In this document: positions 8,398-19,825 of the stretch, piece by piece
How positions within the stretch are numbered: the first letter of the stretch is position 1
How the letters are laid out: each line of letters starts with the position of its first letter
DNA from: Symbiodinium natans
Taxonomy: Eukaryota; Sar; Dinophyceae; Suessiales; Symbiodiniaceae
DNA: 64,000 bases
NCBI GenBank assembly: GCA_905221605.1
Contig: CAJNDS010002797.1
Location: 203,501-267,500, forward strand
Reading direction: 5' to 3'
Program-made: the position numbers and the translations under genes
Notes under the pieces: model-generated
Told to the model about the DNA's origin: nothing
What the model saw: only the letters and a program-made list of their open reading frames with translations
Databases searched by the model: none

Positions 8398-10020
8398 TAA
8401 TGTTCCGGAGGGCCCCGCCTGGGGATTCCATCGGCCGCCTTCTTCTTGGTCTTGGACAGACGGGCACGGAGCGCTCGTTCGTTCTTCCGCCGCCGCCACC
8501 GGCGGTAAAGGCGATGCCACGCCCTGCTTCGGGGCCCTCCATGCCAACGGTTCCCGAATCGGGAGCCCCATCTTCCAGCAGCTCGGCCAATGTCCCCAGT
8601 TTCGATGCGGTGGTGGCCGCCGCAAAAGAGACGATCAAGAAGGGATGAAGGGGATCCAGAACCGTGGGTCCGGCTTGGAATGTATCATAGCTTTCTTTTC
8701 TGTTCGGGATGGAGTCCTGGACTACGCCTACGCGGCGCACCGAATTTCCTTTCGAGAAGAAAACAAGGATGTGAGTGCGTGGTTTCGTTTTCTTGACACA
8801 CATGTGGGGCATGAGTTGTTTGAGCTTGCTTTGCCGCTTGAATTGCTTGAGCTTAAGCTTGCTTGTGCCCGAAACCCCTTTGAAACGCACCAAATCCCGA
8901 ACCTTAACGTCAACCCCAACCGAACCACCGCCTATACAGGAATGGTCTTGGGCCAGGACTGGATGTCATGGGCATCGTGGCCGTCTTGGGCTTCTGCAGT
9001 CTCTTGGGTGGTCTAGTGTTTTGGGGGTTCCACGTCTTGTTTGTCGAGTTTAAACGGTGTTCCGTTGGAGAAAAGGATCGTAAGGTCTTTAGAGTGAGGC
9101 CGCGCAGGAAGGGCTGCAGTGTTAGGATCTTCTGTGGGGACCACTGGGTCCGAGTGCCTAGCTATAAGCAGTTTGTCTTGCATAGGAAGGCCCCAAAACC
9201 CCAAACACGTACACGTTCCATGTTGAGCATGTTGTTTTGCAAGGCTTGCAGTGTGCTTGGGAGTGCTTGTGCTTGGCTTGGTGTGCTTGATCTTGTTGAA
9301 GAGGGCAATGATGAGAGCCCGCCGGCGAGCAGTCCATTAGTGTGTCATCTGCGGATGATGCACAGAGGACTGCCAGTGCCGGGACAAGGGACTAAAGCTG
9401 AGCCCTTTGATTTGGAAGCTCCTCGTGGTGGGGAGCCCGGGTCTTCGTCTTCATGTGAAAAGTAGAGCTCGCGCAGCAGTCTCTTTTTCACTTCGCACTT
9501 GAGCCAAACACCAAAGTGTTCAGCAAGCTTCAGTTCTTGCAGCAAGCTCTCTCCAAGAGCTAAGGGCTCCAAAAAGCTACGAATTCCATCTCAACTTTGT
9601 TCTACAAAGGAGGTAAAGCAAAAGAACAATGCAACTGCTTTGGTCTACACCTCGGGGACTTCAGGTCACTTCCAAACAGCAAAAACAGCGAAGCTTCAGA
9701 GTCCACTCTGCACTCCTACTCCCATCCTACACGTCCAACGGCAACGAACGAAGTGGCGGGGACACGGAGTGAGTTGCAGCAAGACAGAACCTCAGAGTTC
9801 TGACACGCACTTCTTCACTACTGCTCTCCTGCAGTTCCAAGTGCCTCAAGACTCATCCTAGGCCATGCCAACAAGACAAGACATGCGTCGCAGTCAACTC
9901 AAACATGCTTTAGGGACTTTGGGCAAAACCAAACATGCTCATGCCAAGTCATGCAGCAGAAAAACTCTCATGCTTCTCTCTGTATGGTCAAACACCACAT
10001 GGCACCAACTGGGCAAACAC
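8398..10020. other. no supported gene
   Basis: The sequence turns GC-rich at about 8398. Several short open frames exist on both strands (for example 8968-9465 plus), but none shows a recognisable domain or a convincing exon structure. An 11-nt match to the spliced-leader end occurs at 9498-9508 (minus), which could be chance. Confidence 0.4.
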
Positions 10021-10024
10021 TACA

Positions 10025-10215
10025 GGTGAATTTTTCACCACGCAAGCACGAAGCGGCCAGAGGCCTTGAGTCCATTGGCTCAGTGTGAAACAGTCGGGTG
10101 AACACCTACCCTACGTAAGTTACAAGCCACTGTCGCAGTAGCTGCAAGGAGCAGGCCTTGAGTCCAGGCTCAGAAGTGAGACAGTCGGGGGTACACCTAC
10201 CCTACAGCTACAAGT
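10025..10215. repeat. border motif and imperfect direct repeat
   Basis: Begins with GTGAATTTTTC, the border motif of the repeat blocks further right. A segment of about 60-70 bp (GGCCTTGAGTCCA...CAGTCGGG...ACACCTACCCTAC) occurs twice, near 10064-10125 and 10155-10207, with small differences. Confidence 0.65.
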
Positions 10216-10442
10216 TGCGCCACTCACTTCAGGCTGGCACCCATGCCTGAGGCCTGGTTACACCAAGGCCTAGCTGCACTTGGAGGACCCAAGAGTGCAG
10301 ACTCACGGTAGCAGGCTGTGGGAGTCGGGGTTCCACGACCCAAACACCTGTACTCACACACAGCAAAGACTGGCCCACGCCTTGAATGGTCTGGAGACCC
10401 CAAGACCTGCCTGACAGCACCAAAGGCTTGGAAGGCCCAAGC

Positions 10443-11212
10443 TTACTGGTTAGCCAATGCAGCAAGGTGAGCCCAATCGGAAAGTCGGCCATCCATGAGG
10501 ACCATTTGGATTTCCAAGTTTGCCTTGAGCGCAGCGGGGAGAACTGCAATGATCTCGTTGAGGCAAGGGACCACCGCCTGCCTGCGGAGATACGGCTCCA
10601 ACGGCGTAACGTCACAGACACATCGAAGGGTCTCGACGAAGCTGCGCAAGCTATACTTGGGAATCCAACTTCCAGCATTAAGCCCTTCGAAGTGCCAATC
10701 CGCGAGATCGAAAAAACACAACATGGGCGTCGCAGCACTGAGTCCTGGCTTAATTCCCAGGTTGGTTTTTGACACATCACGAAGAGCAAAATGAAGGCTC
10801 AATTGCAAAAGGAGGGCGAAGGCATACAAGGACCACTGAGGGTGGATCTGGTTCCGAGAACCAAAATCCGTGAGGAGCTCAACTTTTTCCACCATCGACC
10901 AAGCCACCAAATGGGACCTGAACTCCCATGGTCGCCCAGAGAGCAGCACCTGCAGTGTCGTGGATCCAGCCCCAATGATGGTGGCTGCCACCTTAGGAAG
11001 CAAGGCCGAAATCGCCACCTCATCTCCAAAGGCCTGCTTCGTCCCAACCTTCAAGACGTAGCCACCACCAGCGTCATATCCGAATCTGGTTCTTCCATTG
11101 TGGAGATACGCCGCAGTGCTATCCCCCGTGTCATTGAACCACACGTGGATCAGGTCCTTGGGGAGGGCCTGGAAGACACCAGGATAGCCCAGATCGGATT
11201 TGAAAGCCACAG
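10443..11212 (-). CDS. kinase-like fold ORF, copy B (start unresolved)
   Basis: Open minus-strand frame; only this part is unique, because the upstream 81 codons lie in a dispersed repeat (block at 11213) and are unlikely to be the real N-terminus. Kinase-like features in order: RTRFGYDAGGGYVLKVG (glycine-rich strand and a beta-3 Lys), a Glu in GDEVAISALLPKV where helix C would be, LRDVSKTNLG (catalytic Asp plus Asn pattern) and MLCFFDLADW in the DFG position. The same set recurs in the ORF at 12261-13037. Substrate unknown; a phosphotransferase or pseudokinase is inference. No ATG start seen near the boundary, so it may be an exon or a retroposed fragment. Confidence 0.5.
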
Positions 11213-11934
11213 GTGAATTTTTCGTCTGCACGCTGCGAGGCGTAGCCACCCGAAGGGGCTGTGGGTTCAAGTGAAACAAAAGCTTACTAAAACTGTGGGG
11301 TGAAACTGCCGGTAAGTTCCCCCTCTCATTCCTTGTCCTCGGTTTTGACGTACCGCTACCCTCAACCGAAGTGAGGCCGGAATGTCCTTTTGACCAAGTC
11401 GTTGCCATTGGCTTGAAGACTTTGGCCAAGGCAAGTTGCCTGTATGCTTGCACATTCTCTTTGTTGTCTATTCGGGAGGCGATCCATGCCCTCGTTCGTG
11501 GAGGCCGCTATCCCTCAACCGAATGGAGGTCATTCCTGTAGACCCAGATGCTCGTTCTACGAGTCTCATTGCATGTCCTGAGTGCTTCCATCCACACCCC
11601 TCAACCGTAGTGAGGCCGGACATGTCTTCAAACCAGGTCATGGCCCAAGGCTTCATGGACTCTGGTTACGGTGGCTGCCTCTTGCATGCACAGGGCATAC
11701 TTCCTGTGGCTTTTGCCGGGAGGCGATCCATGCCCTCCGATTCTCAGAGGCCGCTATCCCTCTACCGGCGGGGTGGTCAATCCCCATAGACCGTTCCAAA
11801 TTGATTGAGGCCATTCTGCACTTTCTCGTCATCTCACCTTGACGGATCCATGCCCTCGATTCACACATCTCCAACACGAGCCAAGCAGGAGGAACAGGTG
11901 AAGTACCTGCCCAAACATACCCCTTTTTAGGCAG
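11213..11934. repeat. dispersed repeat block A, copy 1
   Basis: Starts with the border motif GTGAATTTTTCGTCTGCACG and runs nearly identical to 20148-20870 and 25330-26040. It contains two CCTCA...TGAGG hairpins and a palindrome-like series of imperfect variants. It ends at CCCCTTTTTAGG, where another border motif follows at 11935. Confidence 0.85.
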
Positions 11935-12200
11935 GTGAATTTTTCGTCTGCACGCTGCTTGGCGTAGCCACCCGAAGGGGCTGGGGTTTCAGGGTGAAAC
12001 TTACAAACTCTGCACAGTGAGACTACCGGTACTAGCCCTCACTTCCCTCAGACATTTGTCGAGGCCGGGTCCATTCCCTCAGACCGTGGTCGAGGCCGAA
12101 AGTCCCTCAGGCCATGCTGAGGCCGAAATTCCCTCTCTTGCACCCCTCAGACCGAAGTCGAGGCCGAAACTCCTCAGCCAGCACGCCGAGGCGGTATTTT
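11935..12200. repeat. border motif plus cluster of hairpin motifs
   Basis: A second border motif (GTGAATTTTTCG at 11935) is followed by five hairpin motifs in 140 bp (12046, 12077, 12105, 12145 and 12172), giving the clearest stem covariation in the window. Confidence 0.8.
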
Positions 12201-12260
12201 GATTCGGTTTTTTGGCGCCTCTCTGACCACTATCCATGTTTCTTGTCTGGCTTCCGCTGC

Positions 12261-13037
12261 TCACTCATCAGCTTCGTCATACGGCATGCCCAGCGTGATT
12301 TTCTGGATCTCTGTTGCCGGAACCGAAAGTAGGGTTCCATCCCATCCTCGTTTTGCAATCCCGTCATCCAGCAGGTGCTGGGCAAATGGCCCGACATTGC
12401 CTACGCACGCCATCCAAAGTGCGCTGGCCTTGCCGTCGTACGTTCTGACCAATCCACGTATGGTTGCCAGTAGCTCCTCATCATATTTCTCCAGGAGGCG
12501 TACAAGGCCGCTTGATAGCTTGTATCTCTCCTCCTGCAGCATCGTCCACTCCGCCGTATCAAAGAACACTGCCCGTGGTAACGATCCTGACATTGGGTCG
12601 CGCCCAACGTTGCTCACCGTGACATCCGATAGAGCAACTCCTTGCATGGTCAGCCATGACGTTATAGCCACCAGGTAAAACAGGGACTGTCTGAGGACCC
12701 CGGCTTCATGGCGATGTTCCTGCCACCATGTGTTGAACAGCTCTGCCCTGCGGATGATACTTCCATAGAAGTAATGGTGGCAGTAACCCTCCACCGCTTC
12801 GTCGAAAAGGACTCCAATCCATCCTGCCCACAGGGTCCTGGTGACCAGGGTGGGGAATTGTTCTCCATACCCTGCTTCGTTGCCAAAGCTCTGGGGTTCC
12901 ATCGCCAGTTTCATGACCCATAGCCGATCCAGAGCATATCCTCGTCGAGTGCGCCCTGCACCTATGAAGGGAAGCACCCAGGCTGTAAGCTTTGCCCTGT
13001 CGTTGGGTTGCGGACCAATTGGACCTCCCCAAGCCAA
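12261..13037 (-). CDS. kinase-like fold ORF, copy A (start unresolved)
   Basis: 258 codons open; no ATG at the 5' end (the frame stays open upstream). Shares with copy B the order RTRRGYALDRLWVMKLAME (beta-3 Lys), NEAGYGEQF (candidate helix-C Glu), LSDVTVSNVG (catalytic Asp...Asn pattern) and AVFFDTAEW (DFG position). Paralogy with copy B is clear from these anchors although overall identity is low. The C-terminus ends in PYDEADE. It lies on the LINE's strand, behind its 3' end. Function unknown; kinase-like is inference from motif order. Confidence 0.5.
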   Translation of the reverse strand: MAWGGPIGPQPNDRAKLTAWVLPFIGAGRTRRGYALDRLWVMKLAMEPQSFGNEAGYGEQFPTLVTRTLWAGWIGVLFDEAVEGYCHHYFYGSIIRRAELFNTWWQEHRHEAGVLRQSLFYLVAITSWLTMQGVALSDVTVSNVGRDPMSGSLPRAVFFDTAEWTMLQEERYKLSSGLVRLLEKYDEELLATIRGLVRTYDGKASALWMACVGNVGPFAQHLLDDGIAKRGWDGTLLSVPATEIQKITLGMPYDEADE

Positions 13038-13039
13038 TG

Positions 13040-13840
13040 GAGCGCTGTCCTTGGCCTTTGCTGGTTCTGCAGTTTGTGCACCAAAAGGTGCACAGGCTTG
13101 GCTTGCCCCATGGCTTCCTTTTTCTCCTTTCCCTCAGCTTCCTGCGAGGCGTGACTGTGCGAGGCTCGCTTGCCTCTTGCTCCCTCTCTCCCGTCGTACC
13201 GGACCCACCCAAGATTCCGAAGCACTCTCCTCTTCCCTATCCCAAGGCTGCTCCGGGTGTCTGGCCTGTCGAAGCGGGAAACGTTCTCGGCGCTGATCCT
13301 TCTGCTTGTTTGCTTTTGCTCTTGCCTTTGTCCGGCCGATTCCTTAACCAAAATGGCAGTCGGGCCCTTGTCTCATCGTAGCATCCGTCTTCCATTGCCT
13401 CATTGCTACAGGTCCGCCTTGAGGATGAGGACACCGTTGTTCACCCTCAGCTCTGCGAGGCCGAGGCCTCCTCTTACCCTCTGCGGTGTCGCAAGCACGC
13501 GGCACCGCGAGGCCGAGCTACACTCCCTCAGCAAAGCGAGGCCGCAAACACCAAACGCAATTCCCCGTTGCGAGGCCCTCACCCTCAGCTACGAGGCCGA
13601 AACTCTGTCTCCTTGCACCAAACGGCTGCGGAATTACTGCGTTCCCGCAGCTTGGCGAGCCTCACAAACAATGACATCTTCTGCTGTGCGCTGGCTTGGG
13701 GCTTAGCTTTGGCGTGTTTCCCACCAAACTGAACGCGAGACTGTTGAAACTGGACGTTGCTCACACTTTCACCATTGACAAGGGTTTGCGCTTGGGTAGC
13801 CAGCTTGCTTTGAGAAGTCCGCAATTCGCACTCCCCCGCC
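13040..13840. other. repeat-rich stretch without supported gene
   Basis: Contains at least four hairpin motifs (13132, about 13443, 13526 and 13585). The minus-strand frame over 13132-13149 would encode the peptide ASQEAEG that the motif also gives in the LINE. No recognisable domain. Confidence 0.45.
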
Positions 13841-14169
13841 AGGCTTTTATTGCACTTCTGGCTGACCTGCATGTGTTCGGTCACACTTTGTGCAAACCCA
13901 ACGGATTCCCAAATTCACCATATTATGGGAGGGGTGGATACCCCACTCATCACGCACTTGCGCCTCCGGCTGGTTGACGCAGTACTGCTCCAAGACCACC
14001 TCCAAGTTCGTAAGGGTTTGTTGTACATACAACCCGCACAGCTGACATTTCAGTGTTAAATTCCGGGGGTGTTCGCTGCCCTTCTCCCATTGATGTCCAC
14101 TCTTTAAGCAACTGCCAAAGCCGCTGGCGTTTGTTGAGTTTGGCGTTGCCCTGCTCTTTTTTGCATCCC

Positions 14170-17100
14170 TCAGCTTTCTGCAAGGCCTCCATCTTCTCTT
14201 TGTAATGCGCATGGTCCAGAATGAAGGGGAAGTCTTCTTCTTTGCGCTTCCTCAATATGTGGGCTGCGCGTGCACCGTACGCCCAGGGAAAGTGTGCGCA
14301 CCACATTGTCCAGCTCTTTGACACGCCTCTTGTGCGCTGGGCTGTGAGCAGCCGCCGCTGCTGCACCACATACTTTGTCTGCCATGTCATTTGCTGCACG
14401 TCGCCACAACGTGTCCGGCCCCATCTTCGCCAGGAATTCCTCTTTAGTTTTGTGGGACGGGACCCAGGTTGCCTTCATACGTTTTCTGTCATTCCACACT
14501 TTGCTCCATTCCAGGTCATCCTCCGGCGGTTGTGTTTTTTGTAGCACTTGCACTGCCGGCTTGCAATCCATAGTGACATCAATCAGATCCTCCGTGTGCT
14601 CCATTGGTCGGAAAAGTGCACGGCGCTCCATGTCCACCACCGGCTGCCACGGGTAGACCAGCTCTGTAATCCGTCCGGCTTCCACCAGAACACCTTTTGT
14701 CCAGGACATGGCCACCACTGCAAGGGCTGATGTTTGTACATGTGGGTCCATTCCTCCTGGACCTCCACTTGCGTCAGTGGCGAAGATCAAGCCTTCCGCT
14801 TCCACTTTTGCATCTGCTGCAAAGCATCCTTGGTAACGTAGACCTGAAAGGTGTTCCGGCGGCTTCGGGTGCCACACCGCCGGCTTTGGCAGGAGTGCCC
14901 TTGTCCACAGACACTCCCATGGGTATTTGTGACGCAAGTATTCCTGGAGCTTGGGTTCTTTGAACCCTTGTTCACGCCAGAAGTAAGGACATTCCTTGAG
15001 GACATGCTCCAGAGTTGCTGGCATTTGGCACCATCCCTGGCTTGGACTCCGTGATGACGCCCGCGTGCCACATTGACTTTATACCTTCCATATGGACTGA
15101 GGCCTCCCAGCTTCGTCAGCTTGTGATGCGGCATCCAATCCAGCCCCTCTTGGGCACCAGCGCCACCTGCCTGTCGCGCTGTCGCACACACTTCCCCTCT
15201 TCCATTTGCCTGGGTCACTGGCATCTACCTTCAGATCCAGTAAGTACGCCATGGTTGCTGCCATCGGCCCCGTGACCAGTGGCCAGTGGTGCTTGGCCGC
15301 ACTCAACCTCTTCCAAGTGGTTTTCCAGGCCAAGTCAAAGTGGGCTTTTCCGCCACCGATCCATGCACGGAAAACTTTGGCCACCACCTTGAAATGCTGC
15401 TTGTGGATTGTGCGCTTTGGATCCTGGCATTTCTTGGCTCCCATGTCCAAGATGGTTTCCAAACTCCCAAGCTTGTATTTACCCAGGTGTTTTCCTACCA
15501 CTGTTCGGAGCCATTTCATTCTTTTGGGTGAAACCCCCACAGAGGGGTGCCCCCACAAAGCAACTGATGTGATCGCTGCCTTGACCACGCGGAGTTTAGT
15601 GCTGGGCGGCGGCCCCAGCCTAGACAGTTTGCTATGTCTCGCATGGGCTTTCTTGGCCCGCGTTGCCGACGTCACCAAGCGACGCTTTCGCCCCCCTGTA
15701 CTGTCGACGCCCAGGTCACGCATCACGTCGTACACCTGTGGCTCATGAGGCAGCAGGAGTTCACGCAGGTGCTTGCTCGCCTGGGTACTGCTGGCCACAA
15801 ACCCTGTCTTCTTGGATGAAATCGTGAAACCATTAGCATCCATCCCGTCCTTTCAGCTGCGGTAGACTCGTATGGCACTATCCGCCACGTGTTTAAAGGA
15901 CTTATGCTGGATGTCAATTGAGACATCATCCAACCAACAGTCCACGTTTGCCACATCTCGTCGCCTTTGGATCTTTTCTATCACCGGGTGCAATGCCACC
16001 TTTGCTAACGATGGCGCCGCTGGGCAACCCGCTTGCACGCCATTTGTAGCTCTGATGCCTGCCGATAGCACCCCATCCGCCACCAAGTATCTGGCACCCA
16101 TGTACACTTCCAGTGCCATCTTCAGGATTAGCGGTGGATATTGCAGGGCCGTTGCTGCCATGATCAATTGCTGAAATTGGATGGTATCGAAAAAGGACTC
16201 GAGGTCCACAAAGAGTGACACCACATGCACTCCATTTGTCTTTGCCACCTCATTTCGCAGTAGTCTGCCTACGGCCACGTCCAAGCAGCAACTGCCTGGG
16301 ACTGCCTTGTCGTACGTGGCAGTTGTGGCATAGCCTGCCTGCCAAGTACTTACCAAATCCCATCGCAGACGGACCCAAGTCCTGTACAGGATGTGTAGCA
16401 AGGCGATTGGTCTTTCCCGGGTCAGATTCTTCGGCAGCATTGCTATAAGGGAGACTGTCATTTGCTGCGGCCATGCTGCCTTGGCCTCACATTCATGGTA
16501 GAAGGACACAACGGCTTCAACTGCTTTATCGTCCATGGCCTGCAAATGGTCAATCCTCCAGCCATCCGGCCCCGGGCTCTTTAGTGCCAGTTTTTTGATC
16601 CTTGCCTTGACCTCGACAGGGTTCAGCGGCTCCACGCTGGCCGCTTGTTTTTTGGCTGCATCCTCAAGCTCCGTCATGAGCGAGGCCGATTTTGCCAACG
16701 GCTGGCCCGTCGTCCACACTGCCGCCCAGTGGTCTCGGCGAATGTGTGGCCGTTCCAGCATGTCATATTCCATGTAGGGTCTGTGTACCACTTGTTCTTC
16801 TTTTCGCAAGGCATTGTATAATGGTCGCATGCCCTTTTCCATGGCCTTACTGAGCCATTGCTTGTACTGGTGGGCTGTCTCCTCCATATCCGCCTTTCTC
16901 GCGTAGCATTGCTGTTCGTCGATGCGCTTCAGAACAAGCCTAGCGTCCGTACCCCGGCCCAGGATACTCGCAAGCATATCCTCCTGGTTCTGCGCGTCAC
17001 CCTCGTAATACTCGCCGAGCCTGCGTTGGACCAGACGCGCCACCGGATGTGCATCGCCATGATGTCTGCCTTGTTTGACCCATTGTTGGACCCGGTTCCA

Positions 17101-18624
17101 AAAGGCCGCCCTCTTGCCCGTCCAGACAACGTTCTCCGGGTTGTTGACCACCAATTTCTTCCGCACAATCTCCGATTTAACAACACCCATACCGTCGATT
17201 CGGCCTGTGATCGACCTCTCCACACCGGCACTCAGGTGAGCAAATGTCTCACTGAGCTCATCTACCATCTTGGGTTCATCCAAGATGTTGATGCTCTGTG
17301 TGTTTTGAACTGGTTCGTATTCCACAGTCTCCGTCACCAGTGCTCCCGCCTTCTTCATCTGGGGAACATCAGGGCTACTGCACGGTTGGGCTACCCTCCA
17401 ATGCATTGCAGCATGAGGCCGAAAAGGGGTTTCCCAATCCGTTTTCACTTGCAGGATGGGCACCAAGCATTTCGCAACCAGCCCGTAATCGATTTCGTCC
17501 GATCCTTGGGCCGTTGGTTCCCCCACTCCAACAAATGCACCACCAACTTCTGTCGCCAGAGTTGTGCCCCTCATGGTATCCTGGGCTTCATTCCAATCAC
17601 CCAGCACCATATATGGCACTTTGCAGCCCTTGAGAAAGGCTATCAGTCTCGCCAGTACTTGGATATTGTTTGGAGCCTGGAATCCGACCCCGCTCTCCAA
17701 ATACAGACTGACGATGATCAAATCCCAGCCTTTATTTCTCATGGCACATGCCAGGAAGCCCGCCGGTCCTGTCCCATACTCAGTAAGGTATCGCAGGTTC
17801 CTATGTCGGGGTGCCACCACTGCCAGGCCTCCTTGTACACCCTTAGTTTTTGTATTGCCTGGCATGCCAATGAAGGTGTATCCCATATCTTGGCAATGGC
17901 TCATGGCTTGCTGGATACCCTCCGGCTTGAGATGGGTTTCCTGCAGCACCACCAGGTCCGGTCCTAGTTCGTGTATCCATGCCGCTATGGGTTTCCTCCA
18001 GCTGGTGATGTTAGCCGAGGTGATTTTGATGCATTCGGCCTTATCATCTTGGCGATACCCACTTGCCACATCTGCCAAGATCCATTTGGCATATTGTGCG
18101 TCCTGCTCCACAAAGGAACGAAGCACTTCGTGGCATGCTCGTTGTTGTAGCGGGTTGAGTTCCTGCTCTTCCAGTTTCTCAATGGCTTCGAGTGCGGCAG
18201 CCTCACTGGAAGCATCATATCTACCCACCACTTGACACAACATTTGCCACTCCTGTGGTAGATCCTTAGGTGGTGCTCTTGGGTGCGCTTTCCGTTTCTT
18301 GGGCTTTTGCTTCCTTTGGTGACCCTCAGCACTTTGCGAGGCCGACAACCTTGCTTCCTCAGCTTTCTGCGAGGCCTTTAGGCTATCCCCTCTTACCGCA
18401 GTTGGGTCTCCCATCTGTGTTTGGCTTCCCTCTGCTTTTTGCGAGGCCGAATTCACACATTCATCCTCATGGTCCGCACCTCCCAGACCGAAGTATCTGG
18501 GCCCTGTGACCGCCCAACTGCTATCCACAGCACGGGCTGACTTTGGACCCCGCGTTACTGGACTCCAGCTCTCTTGGCTGTCTTCCACTGTGCTGTTTGT
18601 ATTAGGCACTTGGGTACTATACAC
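14170..18624 (-). pseudogene. LINE ORF2: endonuclease, reverse transcriptase, RNase H, with two nonsense codons
   Basis: One frame runs from above 18624 to 14170 with only two stops: TGA at 15855-15853 just after the RT active site and TAA at 15081-15079. N-terminal linker with three ASQKAE-like repeats; then an endonuclease/exonuclease/phosphatase domain (VLQETHL, LGDWNEAQ, SDEIDYG, PHAAMH); RT motifs SPGPDGWRIDHLQ, FVDLESFFDTI (A), GVQAGCPAAPSLAK (B) and CWLDDVSID (C); a Cys/His motif (LEHVLKECP); RNase H with ATDASGG, the Glu of MERRAL, the Asp of MDCKPAV and NDMADK. Past 14170 homologous-looking sequence continues in other frames to about 13850 (FPFILDHAHYKEKM, then CQLCGLYV and CTKCDR), so there are also frameshifts. 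No ATG starts the frame; it overlaps the end of ORF1 in the -1 frame. Confidence 0.85.
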
Positions 18625-18728
18625 AGCTTGACTGCCTTCCCCATGTACCTGTGGCCATACAATGTCCCCGTGACACTGCTTTCGGCCACCGTCAAAAGAG
18701 AAATCAGAGTCTCCCCATTGAGACTCCT

Positions 18729-19790
18729 CTACTTGTCTTGCTTTCTTATTTTGGCTGTTCGGACCAGGAGCTGCCCTGAGGTGTCGGCCCCTCCGCTCCT
18801 GTCCCAGCCTGAGGTTTCACTCGCCCTGGGCACGCGCCGGCGCGCGCGTTCGCGCCCCGTCGGCGTTGCCCTGACTGACACATCTCGAGACATGCGCATC
18901 GGCCCATATATGCCAAGTTCACCTGGCATGCTCGGCTCTCTTGGTCCCAAGACTCCCGTCCAGTCTGTCTCCACGACTTTGACTGCCATCCTTGTTTTGA
19001 GCGCCTCCGCTTGCTCCTCAGACAGGATGATCCCTTCCTTTTCCAGGTAGGCCGCGACGTCCTTGTATGGCGAGTCCTCTTCATCCTTCACACAGGCTTG
19101 GACCTTCTTCTGTGCTTCCGCTACCTCCAGCTCCGTGGCCTGGATGGCCTGGCTGACTTGCGCAAGCTGCTTCATGGCCTGCTCGAACTCGCTCTTGATC
19201 TTCTCCGTTTTGTCTTGAAGCCGGACCTTCTTCTCAATGAGCGTTCTCAGCTTGTTTGTCGTCCGTCTGTATGTACCAACATGGCGGCTGAGTTCCTGCT
19301 TTGGCGTCTCGTCCTCAGGCTTGTAGTCCCCCGGCGGGGGTATACCCGCCGCTCTGAGGAGCCTTTGCACTGCGGGCTCGGCTCCTTGCCACACAGTCTC
19401 AATGGCCGCATGGTACTCCTGCTGTGACATGCTCTCTGCCTGCGATCCATTGACAGGTAATCCCGGGGGCCAAATTGGCCCCGGCTCCATCGTCCGCGGC
19501 TTCCATCCTGCTTCTTCGATGGCCTTCTTTGCCTCCATAGAAAGCGTACCCCACGCCTTCGTGAGGGCTTGGTCGGCCATCCCTTCTTTGTTCTTGGCAG
19601 GTCTTGTCCACCAAGTAGCGTCTTCCTTTGGCCATTGCCACTTCTTCCGCTGGCTTGACCATGCTCGCTCACGGTAAGTGGCCTTTTTCCACGCCTTTCC
19701 GCAATGCCAGCAGTTCGGGTTGTAGTACAAGTCTTCATTCCAGACCCAACCCACCTCGCAGTGGGCACACACAGTACAATGCTTCCCCAT
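18729..19790 (-). CDS. LINE ORF1: zinc-ribbon and coiled-coil nucleic-acid-binding protein
   Basis: 353 residues from ATG 19790 (MGKHCTVCAHC). N-terminal Cys cluster CxxCxxC and CWHC (residues about 5-30) suggests a zinc ribbon. A predicted coiled coil lies around residues 180-270 (TNKLRTLIEKKVRLQDKT and following). The C-terminal tail is Arg-rich. Position before an endonuclease-RT ORF supports the ORF1 role of RNA binding. The frame is intact. The ORF2 frame is already open over its last codons, one base back. Confidence 0.7.
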   Translation of the reverse strand: MGKHCTVCAHCEVGWVWNEDLYYNPNCWHCGKAWKKATYRERAWSSQRKKWQWPKEDATWWTRPAKNKEGMADQALTKAWGTLSMEAKKAIEEAGWKPRTMEPGPIWPPGLPVNGSQAESMSQQEYHAAIETVWQGAEPAVQRLLRAAGIPPPGDYKPEDETPKQELSRHVGTYRRTTNKLRTLIEKKVRLQDKTEKIKSEFEQAMKQLAQVSQAIQATELEVAEAQKKVQACVKDEEDSPYKDVAAYLEKEGIILSEEQAEALKTRMAVKVVETDWTGVLGPREPSMPGELGIYGPMRMSRDVSVRATPTGRERARRRVPRASETSGWDRSGGADTSGQLLVRTAKIRKQDK

Positions 19791-19825
19791 GACTGCTGCA
19801 GCCTGATGCCAGTCCCACCAGCACC

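Noticed and set aside
9498-9508. Eleven bases matching the spliced-leader 3' end on the minus strand
   Set aside because: Too short to separate from chance in 64 kb, and no gene follows.
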